A stretch of DNA of 64,000 bases, from the NCBI GenBank assembly GCA_963710535.1, contig CAVQAW010000010.1, positions 248,001-312,000 on the forward strand. Reading direction: 5' to 3'. The translations under genes and the position numbers were made by a program. The stretch is from Pelagihabitans sp963710535. GTDB lineage: Bacteria > Bacteroidota > Bacteroidia > Flavobacteriales > Flavobacteriaceae. Under the pieces are notes generated by a model. That model saw only the letters and a program-made list of their open reading frames with translations. It was not told where the DNA came from and ran no database searches. Shown piece by piece: positions 8,485 to 18,136 of this stretch (positions within the stretch are counted from its first letter, which is position 1; each line of letters starts with the position of its first letter).

Positions 8485-9072
8485 ATGAAAGCAAACAAAA
8501 TGTTTATGGCGCTGGTGTTTATGGCATTTGCGCTCAGTTCCTGTACTTCGGTGCGGGTTCTTTCCGATTATGACCAGAACACCAATTTCAGCACCTTTAA
8601 ATCCTATGCCTTTTATAAAACGGGTATCGACAGGGCCCAAATATCCGACCTGGATAAAAAACGAATCTTGCGGGCCATAGAAAGCGAAATGGGCGCCCGC
8701 GGGTTTGTTAAGTCCGAAAACCCCGATCTCTTGGTGAGCATCTTTACGAAAGAAAGCGAACAGGTAGACGTTTACAACAACAACTTCGGTTGGGGTTGGG
8801 GCGGCTGGGGCGGCTGGGGCTGGGGCGGCTGGGGCTGGAATCCTTGGCTTTGGGGCCCGGGATGGGGCGGTGGTAGCCAAGTGAGCACCAGAACCGAAGG
8901 TTCCCTCTATATCGACCTGATCGATGCCAAAAATAAAGAGTTGGTTTGGCAAGGCAAAGGCGTTGGCAATTTGTCCAATATCAAGGATGTACAAAAGAAG
9001 GAAGCACGCATACAAGAGTTCGTTTCCGAAATTTTGAGTCAATATCCCCCCAATGCGGTGGCCTTGCAATAA
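8485..9072 (+). CDS. DUF4136 lipoprotein with Gly/Trp-rich insert
   Basis: A 195-residue outer-membrane-type lipoprotein. The start MKANKMFMALVF gives a signal peptide ending at lipobox LSSC; the frame is open upstream but without a signal-like start. The DUF4136 core reads VRVLSDYDQNTNFSTFKSYAFY. An insert of about 30 residues (roughly 108-140) is almost entirely Gly and Trp with a few Pro and Asn. The C-terminal part (YIDLIDAKNKELVWQGKG) is normal for the family. The role is unknown; DUF4136 proteins are envelope associated. A terminator follows at 9137. Confidence 0.85.
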   Translation: MKANKMFMALVFMAFALSSCTSVRVLSDYDQNTNFSTFKSYAFYKTGIDRAQISDLDKKRILRAIESEMGARGFVKSENPDLLVSIFTKESEQVDVYNNNFGWGWGGWGGWGWGGWGWNPWLWGPGWGGGSQVSTRTEGSLYIDLIDAKNKELVWQGKGVGNLSNIKDVQKKEARIQEFVSEILSQYPPNAVALQ

Positions 9073-9136
9073 ATGCCGTCCGGTTTACGGGTCGCTTTAG
9101 TATCAGAAGATCCATCGTTGATAGCGTAAAAACTTG

Positions 9137-9172
9137 AAGCCTTTGACCCCTGCCGGGGAAGAAGGCTTTTTT
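9137..9172 (+). terminator. Terminator after the DUF4136 gene
   Basis: The outer stem AAGCCTT (9137-9143) pairs with AAGGCTT (9162-9168). An inner CCCC/GGGG stem closes a TGCC loop. A T run extends from 9167 to 9172. Confidence 0.8.
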
Positions 9173-9203
9173 GTACCTTTAATCCATATTCAAGTGCAAA
9201 ACA

Positions 9204-10973
9204 ATGTCGTACGAAAGCAATCCCATCTTAGATAAGCTTCCCAAACACCTCAAGCAATATATAAAACCCCAAAATTATGGGGATTATTCTTCCATCGACC
9301 AGGCCGTCTGGCGCTATGTCATGCGCAAAAATGTAGACTATCTGAGCAAAGTGGCCCATGGGTCGTATTTGGAAGGACTGGTGAAAACGGGGATATCGAT
9401 AGACCATATCCCTAACTTGTATGGGATGAACCGTATTTTAAAAGATATCGGTTGGGCCGCTGTGGCGGTTGATGGCTTCATACCCCCCTCGGCTTTTATG
9501 GAATTTCAGGCCTATAATGTGCTGGTCATCGCTTCCGATATCCGACAATTGGAACATATTGAATATACCCCCGCACCAGACATCATCCATGAAGGGGCAG
9601 GCCATGCGCCGATCATCGCCAATCCCGAATATGCGGAATACTTAAGACGATTTGGGGAAATTGGATGTAAGGCCATATCCAGCGCGAAAGATTTTGAACT
9701 CTATGAAGCGGTGCGGCATTTGTCGATCATTAAAGAAGCTTCCGGGACACCCATGGGCGACATTGAAAGTGCGGAGGAAAAGATCTCCGAACTGCAGCGC
9801 AATATGGGGGAACCCAGCGAAATGGCCCTGATCAGAAACCTGCATTGGTGGACGGTGGAATATGGCCTGATCGGCACAGTTGGCCAGCCTAAAATATATG
9901 GGGCCGGGCTGCTGTCCTCCATAGGCGAGAGCGCCTGGTGCATGACCGACAAAGTCAAAAAAATACCCTATTCCATAGATGCGGCACATACCGCGTTCGA
10001 TATTACCAAACCCCAGCCACAATTGTTCGTAACCCCCGATTTCGCCTACCTGAACGAGGTTTTGGAAGAATTTGCGAATGGGATGGCTTTGCGGAAAGGG
10101 GCATTGGCCGGTTTACAAAAGCTTATCCATTCCAATGAACTGGGCACCATAGAATTGAGCACGGGCCTACAGGTGTCGGGTAATTTTACCCAGGCCATAG
10201 CATTCGAAAACAAGCCTGTATTTTTTCAAACCACCGGACCCACTGCCTTGGCCTATCGGGAAAAGGAATTGGTAGGTCATGGCATAGCGAAGCACGGCGC
10301 GGGATATGGATCGCCCGTTGGCAGACTCAAGGGCATCAACCTTGCCATAGAGGATATGGGACCGAGGGATCTAAAGGCATATGACATCTATGAAGGAAAA
10401 ACGGTATCACTCGAGTTTGAGGACAACATCAAAGTAACTGGGGAAATCGTTACGGGCACGCGAAATCCGAGAGGCGAGATTATCTTGATCACCTTTAAGA
10501 ATTGCAAAATAACCCATCGCGACAAGCCGCTCTATGAAAATTTCGACCAACTGTACCACATGGCGGTGGGCGAACATATCGTTTCGGCCTTCAACGGTCC
10601 GGCCGACCTCAACAGTTTTGATCTGATTACCCACAAGATTACCGAAACGACCATCAAAATGCACAAATCCCCCGACCGGAAAAAGTTGGAGCAATACTAT
10701 GGCCAGGTCAGGGATTTTAGGGAGGGCACCAACACTACGATCTCAAGGCACAAGGTGTTTGAGACCATGAAGGCAAACCATCCCCAGGATTGGCTGCTTT
10801 CGGTTGAACTCTATGAACTGGCCAAAATTAACGGCGATTCCGACTTTGCGCACGACATCGCGCTGCACCTGGAAACGGTGAAGATGAACAACCCACAATT
10901 GGGACATTTGATCGACGATGGCATGGCCTTGGTGGATTTGGAAAACGCCACAATCAAACCCGATCGGTTCTAG
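9204..10973 (+). CDS. Aromatic amino acid hydroxylase, long form
   Basis: A 589-residue pterin-dependent non-haem iron hydroxylase, probably forming tyrosine from phenylalanine. The catalytic core occupies about residues 60-290: PDIIHEGAGHAPI supplies the iron ligands H129 and H134, and WWTVEYGLIG supplies E220. YGAGLLSSIGE is also conserved. The stretch between the two His and the Glu is longer than in animal enzymes. A C-terminal half of about 290 residues has no counterpart in ordinary 260-300-residue bacterial PhhA proteins. It contains a stretch around residues 400-450 that may be a beta-rich domain. Such long forms occur in Bacteroidota. No pterin biosynthesis gene is adjacent. Confidence 0.9.
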   Translation: MSYESNPILDKLPKHLKQYIKPQNYGDYSSIDQAVWRYVMRKNVDYLSKVAHGSYLEGLVKTGISIDHIPNLYGMNRILKDIGWAAVAVDGFIPPSAFMEFQAYNVLVIASDIRQLEHIEYTPAPDIIHEGAGHAPIIANPEYAEYLRRFGEIGCKAISSAKDFELYEAVRHLSIIKEASGTPMGDIESAEEKISELQRNMGEPSEMALIRNLHWWTVEYGLIGTVGQPKIYGAGLLSSIGESAWCMTDKVKKIPYSIDAAHTAFDITKPQPQLFVTPDFAYLNEVLEEFANGMALRKGALAGLQKLIHSNELGTIELSTGLQVSGNFTQAIAFENKPVFFQTTGPTALAYREKELVGHGIAKHGAGYGSPVGRLKGINLAIEDMGPRDLKAYDIYEGKTVSLEFEDNIKVTGEIVTGTRNPRGEIILITFKNCKITHRDKPLYENFDQLYHMAVGEHIVSAFNGPADLNSFDLITHKITETTIKMHKSPDRKKLEQYYGQVRDFREGTNTTISRHKVFETMKANHPQDWLLSVELYELAKINGDSDFAHDIALHLETVKMNNPQLGHLIDDGMALVDLENATIKPDRF

Positions 10974-11055
10974 AAAAGGCAGATTATACCCTCACCTATA
11001 AATACATAAATACAGCACGTGAAAAACCTTGAAAAAATAAATACCAACCAACATA

Positions 11056-12321
11056 ATGAAAATAACGCAATCCTTTTTTTGCTTCCTTTTTGTCTTAAGT
11101 ATGCTGAACGCGCAAGTTGAACCCAATTACGACGAAAGCAAGGTGCCCGCTTTTGAGGTCCCTGAAGCGCTGCTCACCTTCGATGGTGAAAAGATCGCAT
11201 CCGAAAGCGATTGGACAGGGAAGCGCAGACCCGAGCTCTATCGTTTTTTTGAACAGCAGGTTTATGGCCAGGTACCTGGAAAATTGGACGAATATTCCTA
11301 TAAGGTCATCGAAAACAGCGACTATGCCCTTGATGGGAAAGCCCGTCGCAAACAGGTGGCCATCACCCTCAAAAAAGGCGATCGCTCCATCACCTTCAAT
11401 ATTTTGATCTATCTCCCAAAAAACACAAAAAAAGCGCCCCTATTCTTAGGCTATAATTTTCATGGCAACCATACGGTGACCCAAGACCCCGAGGTATTGA
11501 TATCAACCGCCTGGTCGGAAGACAATGCAGCATTGGGCATTGCCGATAATGTGCTCACCGAGGCTTCCAGGGGTGGTCGTACGAGCCGGTGGGCCATCGA
11601 CAAGATCATTGCGGCCGGCTTCGGTCTGGCCACCATTTATTATGGCGAAGTAGACCCCGACAAAAACGATTTTGCCGACGGCCTCCACCATCTTTTCTAT
11701 AAGCAAGACCAGGAACAGCCCCATGCCAATGAATGGGGAAGCATCGCCGCATGGGCCTTTGGCCTGAGCAGGGCCATGGACTATCTTATCGACGACGGGG
11801 ACGTGGAGGCTACAAAAGTCATCGTATTTGGGCATTCCAGACTGGGAAAAGCGGCCTTATGGGCCGGCGCTTCCGATACACGATTTGCCGGCATCGTCAG
11901 CAACGATTCGGGCTGCGGCGGAGCGGCCCTTTCCAAAAGAAAATTCGGAGAGACCATAGGGAGCATCAACCGCGCCTTCCCACATTGGTTCTGTGATAAC
12001 TTTGAACAGTATAACGAAAATGAGGAAGCCATGCCCGTAGACCAACATTTGCTCTTGGCCCTCATGGCACCACGCCCATTGTATGTAGCCAGCGCCGTTG
12101 AAGATCAATGGGCCGATCCAAGAGGGGAATTCCTTTCTGCCCACTATGCTACGGAAGTATATCGATTATTCGGCAAAACGGGGATTGCCTCGGATGCCAT
12201 GCCTTCGATCGATGAACCCATACAAAATACGGTAGCCTATCATATCAGAAGCGGGGGCCATGACGTCACCGATTACGACTGGGAGCAGTACCTGCAATGG
12301 GCTAAAATGGCATTTCGATAA
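11056..12321 (+). CDS. CE15-like glucuronoyl esterase / acetyl xylan esterase
   Basis: A 421-residue secreted alpha/beta hydrolase. Residues 1-19 form the signal peptide (cut before QVEPNY). The nucleophile elbow is VFGHSRLGKAALWAG with Ser261, corresponding to the GCSRxGK motif of CE15 glucuronoyl esterases. A region with MAPRPLYVASAVEDQWADP carries acid candidates, and the catalytic His is in RSGGHDVTDYDW near residue 405. CE15 enzymes cleave the ester between glucuronate in xylan and lignin alcohols; relatives in marine bacteria may act on other uronate esters. It stands alone, 82 bases after the hydroxylase gene. Confidence 0.85.
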   Translation: MKITQSFFCFLFVLSMLNAQVEPNYDESKVPAFEVPEALLTFDGEKIASESDWTGKRRPELYRFFEQQVYGQVPGKLDEYSYKVIENSDYALDGKARRKQVAITLKKGDRSITFNILIYLPKNTKKAPLFLGYNFHGNHTVTQDPEVLISTAWSEDNAALGIADNVLTEASRGGRTSRWAIDKIIAAGFGLATIYYGEVDPDKNDFADGLHHLFYKQDQEQPHANEWGSIAAWAFGLSRAMDYLIDDGDVEATKVIVFGHSRLGKAALWAGASDTRFAGIVSNDSGCGGAALSKRKFGETIGSINRAFPHWFCDNFEQYNENEEAMPVDQHLLLALMAPRPLYVASAVEDQWADPRGEFLSAHYATEVYRLFGKTGIASDAMPSIDEPIQNTVAYHIRSGGHDVTDYDWEQYLQWAKMAFR

Positions 12322-12324
12322 ATC

Positions 12325-12362
12325 GGTGCGGCTTTTTGGGCCCAAACCTAAGCCTCCGCACC
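12325..12362. terminator. Possible bidirectional hairpin between convergent genes
   Basis: GGTGCGG (12325-12331) pairs with CCGCACC (12356-12362) between the stops of the esterase and the DUF4230 gene. There is no clear U tract, so its terminator role is inferred from position only. Confidence 0.35.
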
Positions 12363-12393
12363 CTTATTGGTTCGGGGCCTATCTTGCCGAAAT

Positions 12394-13008
12394 TCAATCC
12401 TGCAGCCTCAGTTCCTGTAAATCCCGTTGTACGGTTTGGCCTTGATAGGTCAATGTCCACCCCATCGAATTCGTCAAAACATAAAATTTTGCGAGTTCAC
12501 TGATCAACCGGTTCTGGGCATTTTGTTTTAAGGAAGAGGCTTCCACCTTTTTCATTAGGGAGGCATTTACATTTCTTTTTATGGTATTGTAATCGGCCGC
12601 ACTGAACGGATTGAAGTAATCTGCGGTAACATCATAATATTCAAAATCGGGACTGATCTTGATTTCTGGTTCCGGAATATTTTTAAGTTCCAAGGTCTTC
12701 GTTGCCGTATCCACATTGAAATCGAGCTGCTTAAGATCATAGGCAACCGTAACCTCTGCATTGACCACGACCAAGGCCTTTTTGTCGGCCGTGATCAAAG
12801 GGCCGAATAATTGTTGGGAATCCTTGTAATTATAGATTTCGGCAAAATGCCCCTCGGTGACGATGAGTTTTGACACATTCTCGATTTGCTGCTGGATGAG
12901 CATCGAATTTTCCTGAAGGATGGTCTCCTTATCATTATCTTCAGCGCAGGAGCGAAAGATGAACACCAATGCCAAAGCGATCAATGCGCCAATCAATACT
13001 TTTTTCAT
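12394..13008 (-). CDS. DUF4230 family membrane-anchored protein
   Basis: A 204-residue protein with an N-terminal hydrophobic anchor (MKKVLIGALIALALVFIF). The DUF4230 domain follows: QQQIENVSKLIVTEGHFAEIYNY, a beta-rich centre with DLKQLDFNVDTATKTLELKNIPEPEI, and a C-terminal helix ending FYVLTNSMGW. The start at 13008 gives a clean anchor; the frame upstream to 13098 lacks signal features. The function is unknown. It probably faces the periplasm. It lies 97 bases after the GSCFA gene. Confidence 0.85.
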   Translation of the reverse strand: MKKVLIGALIALALVFIFRSCAEDNDKETILQENSMLIQQQIENVSKLIVTEGHFAEIYNYKDSQQLFGPLITADKKALVVVNAEVTVAYDLKQLDFNVDTATKTLELKNIPEPEIKISPDFEYYDVTADYFNPFSAADYNTIKRNVNASLMKKVEASSLKQNAQNRLISELAKFYVLTNSMGWTLTYQGQTVQRDLQELRLQD

Positions 13009-13105
13009 ATGCTTTGCTTTGTAAGATATCGGATCATGGGGCCGGTTTTTACATGTTGTGCCCATACCAACGTATGTAAACCCGGGCGTCGGCAACATTT
13101 TCCGG

Positions 13106-14086
13106 CTATTGCTTTCCGGCCACGGGCCAGTCGAATTTCATATGCGGATATCCAATTCGTAGCTTGTTGATTTTTTCTTGCAATGTCGCCATAAATCGTT
13201 GGTGCTGCTCCGACTCGGGATGAAAAGGCCTATGCTGCAGTCCGTTTTGAATTTCTTGTACCTGTTCCATGGTGGCATGGGCATCTTCCGAAATCCAAAC
13301 CCCCTTGAATTTTTCCCAAATATAAGCAATGGCCACGGCATTGGGATGTACCATATCGGCTTCATAGAACCGATAGTCGCGCAATTCATCCATGATCAGT
13401 TCATAGGCCGGAAAGTAATGAAGCTGATCGCTTGCCTTTTTTGTGGCCAGCCATTGGCCCAGGGCAGCGATCAAGTGCGACTTGCCGCGTTGGTTTTCCA
13501 CAAAACCGTCTTTGAGATGGCGCACCGGGGAAACGGTAAAGAGCAGTTGGGCCTCCCTGTTGATCTCCCGTACCTTCCCGACCATGTTCTCCAGGCATGT
13601 TTCCATTTCACTGATGGATAACAGTTCTTTTTTAAATTCCCGTTGGGGCACCTTATGGCAGTTGCCCACCAGGGTATCGGAAGATAGATGGCGATAGCCC
13701 CAGGCGGTGCCCAAGGTTATCATGAAGTGGGTGCAATGTGCCAATTCCTCCCGGGTGGCAAGCAGCGCTTGGTTTAAAGACAGCAATAGATCTTCCCTTC
13801 TGGCATGGCTCATATCGGAGTGCACGTCAAAACAATGCCAGCGCTCGTTGAGGTAAAATAGCTCCTCTTCGCTATACATTTGTCGGTTCACCGATCGTGA
13901 GATCAATCGTTCAATGCTTGCGGGATGGAACAAAATGCCAAAAGGGTTGCCGAAGGTTTTAAATTTATGGCCCTCCAATTTTTCTTCGATGTTTTCGGCA
14001 AAACAGGAACCCAGTAGCAGCAAACGGCTTTCATAGTCGATTTGGTTCGAAACTGCCGATAACGGAACTTGGGTTTGAAGTTTCAT
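13106..14086 (-). CDS. GSCFA domain protein (SGNH-hydrolase-like)
   Basis: A 326-residue protein whose N terminus holds the eponymous LLLGSCFAENI motif, followed by FGNPFGILFHPASIERLI, an ITLGTAWGYRH block, FTVSPVRHLKDG and a late DMVHPNAVAIAYIWEKF. The GSC serine and the D-x-x-H pair near residue 248 match the catalytic layout of SGNH/GDSL esterases. The substrate is unknown; related domains act on polysaccharide esters. Eight bases separate it from the end of alaS, so it is probably cotranscribed. Confidence 0.88.
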   Translation of the reverse strand: MKLQTQVPLSAVSNQIDYESRLLLLGSCFAENIEEKLEGHKFKTFGNPFGILFHPASIERLISRSVNRQMYSEEELFYLNERWHCFDVHSDMSHARREDLLLSLNQALLATREELAHCTHFMITLGTAWGYRHLSSDTLVGNCHKVPQREFKKELLSISEMETCLENMVGKVREINREAQLLFTVSPVRHLKDGFVENQRGKSHLIAALGQWLATKKASDQLHYFPAYELIMDELRDYRFYEADMVHPNAVAIAYIWEKFKGVWISEDAHATMEQVQEIQNGLQHRPFHPESEQHQRFMATLQEKINKLRIGYPHMKFDWPVAGKQ

Positions 14087-14094
14087 GGCCTCAT

Positions 14095-16710
14095 TTAGCT
14101 GATGTAGGCTTTTGCATGCTGCAAGGCCGCCATAATCCCTTCGGGTTTTTTACCGCCAGCCGTGGCGAAAAAGGGTTGTCCGCCTCCCCCGCCCTCGATG
14201 TATTTGCCCAATTCGCGCACAATTGTGCCCGCATTAAGGTTTTTTGAGGCCACCAAAGGCTTGGAAATGTAACAAGACAACAGTGCCTTACCTTCCTGCT
14301 CGGTGCCAAATAGCAAAAATAAATCGTCTTGATCGTGCCCCATTTCAAAAGAGAGGTCTTTGATACCTGCGGCGTCCAAATCGACTTTTCTGGCTAAAAA
14401 GCGCACCCCGTTTATCGCTTCCAATTCCTTGATGAAATCGCTTTTGAGGTTCATGGCCTTTTCTTTGTTGAAGTTTTCCAATTCCTTTCGCAAACGGGCA
14501 TTTTCCTCTTGCAGGTTGGATATCGCTTTGATAGGTTCTTGCGGATTGTTCAAGAGGGCCTTGATCTCGAGGAGGTTTTGGTTGTTCTCGGCGAAATAGG
14601 TCTTGACCGCATCGGAGGTGATTGCCTCGATACGCCTGATCCCGGCAGCCACCGCTCCTTCCGATAGGATCTTAAAATGCCAGATTTCCGCTGTATTGTG
14701 AACATGGGTGCCGCCGCACAGCTCAATCGATTGTCCGAAGCGGATCGTCCTTACGACATCGCCGTACTTTTCCCCGAAGAGTGCCATGGCTCCCTCTTTT
14801 AAAGCTTCTTCCACGGGCACGTTGCGGCTTTCTTCCAAAGCGAGTTGCCCCTCGATCCTGGCATTGACGAATCGTTCCACCGCCTGTAGTTCCTCGGATG
14901 TCATTTTTGCAAAATGCGAAAAATCGAACCGCAGGTATTTCGAATGCACCGCAGAACCCTTTTGTTCTACATGGGTACCCAATATTTCCCGCAGGGCCTG
15001 GTGCAGCAAATGGGTAGCGGTATGGTTCGCTTCCGTCCTTTTTCTTTGCTTCTTATCGACCACCGCCTTAAAAGTGCCGGCGGTATTTTTGGGCAGGTCT
15101 TTGCTGAAATGCAATATTTCATTGTTCTCCCGTTTGGTGTCGACGATATAGATCACATCGCCATTGGGCATTTCCAAATAGCCCTTATCGCCGACCTGGC
15201 CGCCCCCTTCCGGATAAAACGGGGTGACATTGAAGACCAGTTGGTACTGTTCCCCTTCCTTTTTGGAGGTTACGCTTCGGTATTTCACCAATTTCACCTG
15301 GGCCTCCAGGGCATCATAGCCAATGAATTCCTGGTCCTTGTCTTCCGATAGCACTGTCCAGTCGCCTTTGGCCACTTCCGACGCCGCCCGTGACCGGTTT
15401 TTCTGTTCCTGCATGGCGTCATTGAAACCGCTCTCGTCAAGGGTAAATCCCCTTTCTGCCAAGATGAGGGACGTAAGGTCGATGGGGAACCCATAGGTGT
15501 CATAAAGTTCGAAGGCCTTTCGGCCATCGATTTTCTTTCCCTTGGTGGTGTCGATCATATTATCGAGAAGCACCAACCCCTGTTCGAGGGTGTTCAGGAA
15601 CGAATGTTCCTCTTCCTTGATCACGTTCTCGATAAGTTGTCGTTGGTCTTTCAATTCGGGGAAGGCGGTGCCCATGCCATCTGCCAAAACCTTGACCAAG
15701 CGGTGCATAAACGGTTGTTTCGTATCCAAAAAAGTGAAGCCGTATCGAATGGCCCGCCTTAAAATGCGGCGGATCACGTAGCCCGCGCCCGTATTGCTGG
15801 GCAGTTGGCCATCGGCGATTGAAAACGCCACTGCCCTGATATGGTCGGCTATCACCCTTATGGCGATATCGGTTTGTTCCTTCTTGCCGTATTTGCTGTT
15901 GGTTATCGTTTCGATTTCACGGATCAAGGGGGTAAAAATATCGGTGTCGTAATTCGATTGCACCTGCTGCAGCACCATGCAGAGCCTTTCGAATCCCATT
16001 CCCGTATCGACATGTTTGGCCGGCAACGGTTCGAGGCTCCCATCGGCCTTTCTATTGTACTGCATGAATACGAGGTTCCATATTTCCACTACCTGTGGAT
16101 GGTCTTTGTTGACCAGGGATGCCCCGGGTACTTTGGCCCGTTCCGCGGAAGAACGTATATCGACATGGATTTCGGAACAGGGGCCACAGGGCCCTTGGTC
16201 GCCCATCTCCCAAAAATTGTCCTTTTTGTTGCCCAGGATGATGCGGTCTTCGGGTACGATGGCCTTCCAAAGATCAAAGGCCTCCTTATCTTTTTCGAGC
16301 CGATCGGCATCCCTGCTGCCCTCAAAAACGGAAACATAGAGCCTGTTTTTGTCGATATGCATCACCTCGACCAGAAATTCCCAAGCCCACTGAATCGCTT
16401 CTTTTTTAAAATAGTCCCCAAAACTCCAATTGCCCAACATTTCAAACATCGTATGGTGGTAAGTGTCCTTTCCCACCTCCTCCAGATCGTTATGCTTCCC
16501 ACTCACGCGAAGGCATTTTTGGGTATCGGCCACCCTGGGAAATTTGGCCTGGCTGTTGCCCAAAAAATACTCCTTGAACTGGTTCATTCCCGCATTGGTG
16601 AACATTAGGGTGGGGTCGTCTTTGATGACCATCGGGGCAGACTGCACAATTTTGTGGCCCTTTTCTTTAAAGAAATCTAGAAACTGCGCTCTTATTTGGC
16701 TGGAAGTCAT
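14095..16710 (-). CDS. alaS: Alanine-tRNA ligase
   Basis: An 871-residue class II synthetase of normal length. The aminoacylation domain has HTMFEMLGNWSFGDYFK and MGDQGPCGPCSEIHVD. The editing domain carries the zinc motif HTATHLLHQALRE together with CGGTHVHNT. The C-Ala region ends with GGGGGQPFFATAGGK. The ATG at 16710 is chosen over an in-frame TTG three bases earlier. It is divergent from the M23 peptidase gene and heads the alaS-GSCFA unit. Confidence 0.97.
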   Translation of the reverse strand: MTSSQIRAQFLDFFKEKGHKIVQSAPMVIKDDPTLMFTNAGMNQFKEYFLGNSQAKFPRVADTQKCLRVSGKHNDLEEVGKDTYHHTMFEMLGNWSFGDYFKKEAIQWAWEFLVEVMHIDKNRLYVSVFEGSRDADRLEKDKEAFDLWKAIVPEDRIILGNKKDNFWEMGDQGPCGPCSEIHVDIRSSAERAKVPGASLVNKDHPQVVEIWNLVFMQYNRKADGSLEPLPAKHVDTGMGFERLCMVLQQVQSNYDTDIFTPLIREIETITNSKYGKKEQTDIAIRVIADHIRAVAFSIADGQLPSNTGAGYVIRRILRRAIRYGFTFLDTKQPFMHRLVKVLADGMGTAFPELKDQRQLIENVIKEEEHSFLNTLEQGLVLLDNMIDTTKGKKIDGRKAFELYDTYGFPIDLTSLILAERGFTLDESGFNDAMQEQKNRSRAASEVAKGDWTVLSEDKDQEFIGYDALEAQVKLVKYRSVTSKKEGEQYQLVFNVTPFYPEGGGQVGDKGYLEMPNGDVIYIVDTKRENNEILHFSKDLPKNTAGTFKAVVDKKQRKRTEANHTATHLLHQALREILGTHVEQKGSAVHSKYLRFDFSHFAKMTSEELQAVERFVNARIEGQLALEESRNVPVEEALKEGAMALFGEKYGDVVRTIRFGQSIELCGGTHVHNTAEIWHFKILSEGAVAAGIRRIEAITSDAVKTYFAENNQNLLEIKALLNNPQEPIKAISNLQEENARLRKELENFNKEKAMNLKSDFIKELEAINGVRFLARKVDLDAAGIKDLSFEMGHDQDDLFLLFGTEQEGKALLSCYISKPLVASKNLNAGTIVRELGKYIEGGGGGQPFFATAGGKKPEGIMAALQHAKAYIS

Positions 16711-16759
16711 CAAAATGGTAAGGTTTTACAAAAAATAGGGGTTTCTACAAAACAATTTT

Positions 16760-16767
16760 TATATTTG
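16760..16767 (+). promoter_or_regulatory. Possible -7 element TATATTTG before the M23 peptidase gene
   Basis: TATATTTG matches the Bacteroidota -7 consensus TAnnTTTG and lies about 45 bases before the ATG at 16811. I do not see a good TTTG -33 partner at the expected spacing, so this is tentative. Confidence 0.35.
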
Positions 16768-16810
16768 TTTGTTATGATAAAACGAGACAAAAATAGGATA
16801 ATTTAGAGAC

Positions 16811-17788
16811 ATGTCTAAAGTAAAGTACTATTACGATCCCGACACACTTTCCTATCGGAAAATAGAGCCAAAAAAAACCCGCAGGTACCGAAATATTGCA
16901 CTTTTTGTACTGGGGTCTTTCCTTTTTGGCCTGCTTTCATTGGTTTTATTGTTGAATACCAACTTGGTGAATACACCGGCAGAACTTTCGTTAAGGCGGG
17001 AAGTAAAAAATTACGAATTGCAGTTCGAGCTTTTGAACAAGAAAATGGAGCAGATCGAGGAGGTCCTTTCCAACGTCGCCGAACGCGATAACAACATCTA
17101 CAGGATTTATTTTGAGGCCAATCCCATCCCTGAGGAACAGAGAAGGGCAGGATTCGGGGGCGTGAACCGTTACAAGGAACTGGAAGGTTTCAACAATTCG
17201 GAAATGGTCATCGCTACCACCAAGCGGCTCGATATCATCAAAAAACAAATGGCGATCCAGTCGAAATCCTTGGACGAAATCACCAAACTGGCCGAGGAAA
17301 AAGAAAAACTACTGGCGGCCATCCCGGCCATCCAACCGATCAATAACGAGAACCTCACCCGAATGGCTTCAGGCTATGGTTGGCGTTCCGATCCATTTAC
17401 CAAGGCGAGAAAGATGCATTGGGGAATGGACTTCAGTGCCCCAAAGGGCACGCCCATATATGCTTCAGGTGATGGGAAAGTCACCAGGGCCGATAACAAT
17501 TCCTCAGGCTACGGAAAACACGTGCGGATCGAACACGGCTATGGTTATATGAGCCTTTATGGCCACATGAGCCAATACAATGTAAAAGTGGGGCAGAAGG
17601 TGAAGCGTGGCGACATCATCGGTTTCGTGGGCAGTACGGGCAGGTCTGAAGGGCCTCACGTACACTATGAGGTATGGAAAGACGAGGAACGTATCAACCC
17701 TATCAATTTCTACTATGGAAGTTTAACGCCTGAGGAATTTGAGAACATGTTGAAATATGCCATCCAGGAAAACCAATCGCTCGACTAA
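16811..17788 (+). CDS. M23 (LytM-type) peptidase with coiled coil
   Basis: A 325-residue inner-membrane-anchored cell-wall protein. One membrane helix spans about residues 30-50, then a coiled-coil segment (about 65-175), then the M23 domain. The M23 motifs are HWGMDFSAPKGTPIYA (H and D zinc ligands), HGYGYMSLYGHMS and GPHVHYEVW. Both the HxxxD and HxH ligand sets are complete, so it should be an active endopeptidase that cleaves peptidoglycan cross-links. The stop TAA overlaps the ATG of the MerR gene by one base. Confidence 0.93.
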   Translation: MSKVKYYYDPDTLSYRKIEPKKTRRYRNIALFVLGSFLFGLLSLVLLLNTNLVNTPAELSLRREVKNYELQFELLNKKMEQIEEVLSNVAERDNNIYRIYFEANPIPEEQRRAGFGGVNRYKELEGFNNSEMVIATTKRLDIIKKQMAIQSKSLDEITKLAEEKEKLLAAIPAIQPINNENLTRMASGYGWRSDPFTKARKMHWGMDFSAPKGTPIYASGDGKVTRADNNSSGYGKHVRIEHGYGYMSLYGHMSQYNVKVGQKVKRGDIIGFVGSTGRSEGPHVHYEVWKDEERINPINFYYGSLTPEEFENMLKYAIQENQSLD

Positions 17789-18117
17789 TGGAGGTTGCAC
17801 TGCCCGATAAACTTTATTACGGAATTGGCGAAGTAGCCAATGCCTTCGGCGTGAACACCTCCCTGATTCGTTTCTGGGAAAAGGAATTCGACGTGCTCAA
17901 GCCCAAAAAAAATGCCAAGGGCAACCGAAAATTCACCCCGCAAGACATCAAAAACCTCGAATTGATCTACCATCTGGTAAAGGAACGCGGTTTTACCCTT
18001 GAGGGCGCCAAGATGCAGCTCAAGGAAAACAAACAAAAAACGCTCCACAACTTTGAAATCATCCAAAAACTGGAACGGGTGAAAAGCGAGCTGCTCAAAA
18101 TCAAGGAACAACTATAA
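17788..18117 (+). CDS. MerR-family transcriptional regulator
   Basis: A 109-residue short MerR protein. The winged helix-turn-helix reads YYGIGEVANAFGVNTSLIRFWEKEF, followed by a basic wing, a QDIKNLELIYHLVKERGFTLEGAK segment, and a C-terminal coiled-coil dimerisation helix. There is no C-terminal ligand domain or cysteine cluster, so it is probably not a metal sensor. It overlaps the peptidase gene by one base and is 19 bases before lemA, so it may control an envelope unit. Confidence 0.9.
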   Translation: MEVALPDKLYYGIGEVANAFGVNTSLIRFWEKEFDVLKPKKNAKGNRKFTPQDIKNLELIYHLVKERGFTLEGAKMQLKENKQKTLHNFEIIQKLERVKSELLKIKEQL

Positions 18118-18136
18118 CTATATAAACATTCCCAAA

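Noticed and set aside
8377..9069. 230-codon minus-strand ORF opposite the DUF4136 gene
   Set aside because: It is an Ala/Pro-rich shadow of the Gly/Trp-rich insert with no start context or homology features.
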